Origin: Clostridia bacterium
Lineage (GTDB): Bacteria > Bacillota_A > Clostridia > Christensenellales > Borkfalkiaceae
Assembly: GCA_017621955.1 (NCBI GenBank)
Contig: JAGASB010000029.1
Coordinates: 1 to 7,754, forward strand
Reading direction: 5' to 3'
Length of the DNA stretch: 7,754 nucleotides
The notes below the pieces were generated by a model. It was not told the origin of the DNA. It did not search any database and saw nothing but the letters and a program-made list of their open reading frames with translations. The number at the start of each line of letters is the position of its first letter. Positions within the stretch are counted from its first letter, which is position 1. Position numbers and translations under genes: made by a program. Below, one piece after another: positions 5,974 to 7,754 of this stretch.

Positions 5974-7299
5974 ATGGAAAATTCGACGAAAAAATATTTT
6001 ATAACAACGTACGGCTGTCAAATGAACTTGCACGAATCGGAAAAAATTGCAGGAATCTTAAAAAGCCTAAATTATGACAAAGCAAATAGCGAAAAAGACG
6101 CAGATATAATAGTGTTCAATACTTGCTGTATTCGTGAAAATGCCGAAGATAGAGCAGAAGGAAATATCGGTGCGTTAAAACAGCTTAAAAAAGCCAACAA
6201 GAATTTGATTATAGCCGTTGGCGGTTGTATGACCCAACAAAAAGGCTATGCGCAAATTTTGCACGATAAGTTTCCTTTTATTGATATAATTTTCGGCACG
6301 CACAACCTTGAAAAATTCAAGGACCTTTTAACTAAAAAATTGTCTCAAAAGAAATCCTTAATTGCGATTGATGAAAAAGAGGGCGAAATAATTGAAGGAA
6401 CGGAAAAAGCTCGTACAAGTTATCCAAATGCGTGGGTCAATATAACTTATGGTTGTAACAATTTTTGCACTTATTGCATTGTGCCTTACGTTCGTGGTCG
6501 TGAACGTAGTCGTCAAATGGAAAACATCATTGATGAATGCAGGGAACTTATTGAAAGTGGTTATAAGGAAATTACTCTTTTAGGTCAAAACGTAAACAGT
6601 TACGGCAACGATTTAGATGGTGTTGATTTTGCCACCTTGATAGATAAAATATCCGAAATTCCTGGTAAATTCCGTTTGCGTTTTATGACAAATCACCCCA
6701 AAGATTTGACCGAAAAATTAGTTGAATCAATAAGTAGAAGTGAAAAAACCGCTAAATCTATTCATTTGCCAATACAAGCAGGCTCAAACCGCATACTAAA
6801 ACTTATGAATAGAAAATATACACGGGAAGATTACTTAAATAAAATAGAGATTTTGAGGAAGCATATTCCTGATATTGCAATTACTACCGACATTATGGTC
6901 GGCTTTCCAACCGAAACAAACGAAGATTATCTTAACACGTTAAACCTGGTTAAACAAGTAGAATTCGCAGGGGCTTTTACTTTCATTTATTCTAAACGAA
7001 AAGGTACGCCAGCAGCCACTATGGACGGGCAAGTTGATGAAAACGTTTCAAAAGAAAGAATAGTTGAATTGATTGACGTGCAAAATTCAATAAACAGAAA
7101 GCAGTCACTAAATTATCTTGATAAAACGATAGAAATTCTCTGCGAAGATTACGACGAAAAAAAGAATATGTATTTAGGCCGTGACACTTACGGTAGAATG
7201 GCATATTTTTGTGGCGACGATAGTATGATAGGTAATTTTGTTAATGTTAAAATTACTAAAACGGGCGGTATTTCTTTAATAGGGGAAATTGTAAAATAA
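5974..7299 (+). CDS. miaB: tRNA-2-methylthio-N6-isopentenyladenosine (ms2i6A37) methylthiotransferase MiaB
   Basis: MiaB is a cytoplasmic radical-SAM enzyme with two 4Fe-4S clusters that adds a methylthio group to i6A at position 37 of tRNAs, next to the anticodon. The 441 residues show the full architecture. The N-terminal MTTase domain (about 6-125) has its three cluster cysteines C15 (TYGCQMN), C51 (FNTCCIRENAE) and C85 (GGCMTQ). The radical-SAM core has CNNFCTYC at 161-168 (C161, C165, C168), with LLGQNVNSYG (202-211), HLPIQAGS (264-271) and MVGFPTET (308-315). A TRAM domain follows from about 380. FNTCCIRENAEDR separates it from MtaB and RimO relatives. It lacks the N-terminal extension of Bacillus MiaB. 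ATG 5974 is the only start that keeps the conserved KKYFITTYGCQMN region and has no ribosome binding site. Tandem in-frame TAA stops (7297-7302) precede mutS, as in many Firmicutes miaB-mutS clusters. Confidence 0.96.
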   Translation: MENSTKKYFITTYGCQMNLHESEKIAGILKSLNYDKANSEKDADIIVFNTCCIRENAEDRAEGNIGALKQLKKANKNLIIAVGGCMTQQKGYAQILHDKFPFIDIIFGTHNLEKFKDLLTKKLSQKKSLIAIDEKEGEIIEGTEKARTSYPNAWVNITYGCNNFCTYCIVPYVRGRERSRQMENIIDECRELIESGYKEITLLGQNVNSYGNDLDGVDFATLIDKISEIPGKFRLRFMTNHPKDLTEKLVESISRSEKTAKSIHLPIQAGSNRILKLMNRKYTREDYLNKIEILRKHIPDIAITTDIMVGFPTETNEDYLNTLNLVKQVEFAGAFTFIYSKRKGTPAATMDGQVDENVSKERIVELIDVQNSINRKQSLNYLDKTIEILCEDYDEKKNMYLGRDTYGRMAYFCGDDSMIGNFVNVKITKTGGISLIGEIVK

Positions 7300-7317
7300 T
7301 AAATTAGAGAGGATAAA

Positions 7318-7754
7318 ATGGCTCTTTCACCAATGATGCAACATTATTTGCAGACAAAAGAAAAATTAAAAGATTGCATAGTTTTTTATAGACTTGGCGA
7401 TTTTTACGAAATGTTTTTTGACGATGCGATAAAAGCTTCGTCATTGTTAGATTTAACACTTACGGGCAGAGACTGTGGTCTAGAAGAACGTGCTCCAATG
7501 TGTGGTATTCCTTTTCACGCTGCCGATATGTATATATCAAAGCTTGTTTCGCTTGGTGAAAAAGTCGCTATTTGCGAACAATTAACTCAGCCAGGTGGTA
7601 AAGAACTTGTTAAAAGAGACGTTATTAAAATAGTTACAGCGGGCACGGTAACAAACAACGAACTTATTGATGATAAAAGTAATAATTTCTTGGCTTCTGT
7701 TTACATTAAAAACAACAAGTTTGCAATTTCGTGGGTAGATATTACCACAGGGGA
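7318..7754 (+). CDS. mutS: DNA mismatch repair protein MutS, N-terminal part; 3' end outside window
   Basis: The first 145 codons of MutS, running off the right edge. MutS recognises base mismatches and small loops in DNA and recruits MutL. The visible part is the mismatch-binding domain I and the start of the connector. MALSPMMQHYLQTKE begins the protein. VFYRLGDFYEMFFDDA holds the Phe-X-Glu mismatch wedge as F29-Y30-E31. Next come TLTGRD, APMCGIPFHAADMYISKLV, GEKVAICEQL and KRDVIKIVTAGT, all family landmarks (the last is more often TPGT). The ATG is preceded by AGAGAGGA at 7306-7313, a good Shine-Dalgarno with about 5 bases from its GAGG core, in clear contrast to miaB just upstream. The 18-base gap after miaB and lack of a terminator indicate co-transcription from the miaB promoter. 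It is distinct from the MutS2 at the left edge. Confidence 0.97.
   Translation, partial: MALSPMMQHYLQTKEKLKDCIVFYRLGDFYEMFFDDAIKASSLLDLTLTGRDCGLEERAPMCGIPFHAADMYISKLVSLGEKVAICEQLTQPGGKELVKRDVIKIVTAGTVTNNELIDDKSNNFLASVYIKNNKFAISWVDITTG

Noticed and set aside
7019..7204. Minus-strand ORF inside miaB
   Set aside because: It is short, lies opposite the conserved end of miaB, has no recognisable motif and has no spacing to suggest a gene.
1..7754. Defence system, prophage or new mobile system
   Set aside because: All genes are recognisable housekeeping types or a small conserved-looking membrane protein; there are no recombinases, transposases, terminal repeats, spacer arrays or compositional breaks visible.

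Overview
The window is AT-rich (roughly one third G+C by eye) and almost completely coding. It carries seven protein genes, two of them cut by the window edges. The gene content points to a low-G+C, walled Firmicutes bacterium, most likely an uncultured member of class Clostridia. The clues are a MutS2 with an Smr tail of clostridial type, a short rhodanese-less ThiI beside its own cysteine desulfurase, a class A penicillin-binding protein, and adjacent miaB and mutS. No mobile element, CRISPR array, tRNA or rRNA was seen, and no gap between genes exceeds about 90 bases.

Left block, plus strand (1-3716): the 3' end of mutS2, then a small two-helix membrane protein of an uncharacterised, DUF6106-like type, a class I cysteine desulfurase and thiI. 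The last three are joined by TAATG stop/start overlaps, so they should be translated as one coupled unit. A plausible promoter with an extended -10 lies just after mutS2. A strong intrinsic terminator ends the unit, but it sits inside the 3' coding end of the convergent PBP gene. The cysteine desulfurase and ThiI form a dedicated sulfur relay for 4-thiouridine in tRNA.

Middle block, minus strand (3655-5883): a bifunctional peptidoglycan synthase with an N-terminal membrane anchor, a GT51 transglycosylase, a penicillin-binding transpeptidase and a C-terminal extension that may be fibronectin III-like.

Right block, plus strand (5938-7754): a near-consensus promoter, miaB (2-methylthio modification of tRNA A37) and the start of mutS (mismatch repair). 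The predicted miaB transcription start falls on, or within a base or two of, its ATG, and there is no Shine-Dalgarno sequence, so miaB looks leaderless. The 90-bp divergent region between the PBP gene and miaB is dense in short repeats and palindromes.

Overall this is an ordinary core-genome region: DNA and ribosome quality control, tRNA thiolation and wall synthesis. I found no convincing new system. The points worth a second look are regulatory: the probable leaderless start of miaB, the phased repeats in the divergent promoter region, and the terminator embedded in a convergent coding sequence.
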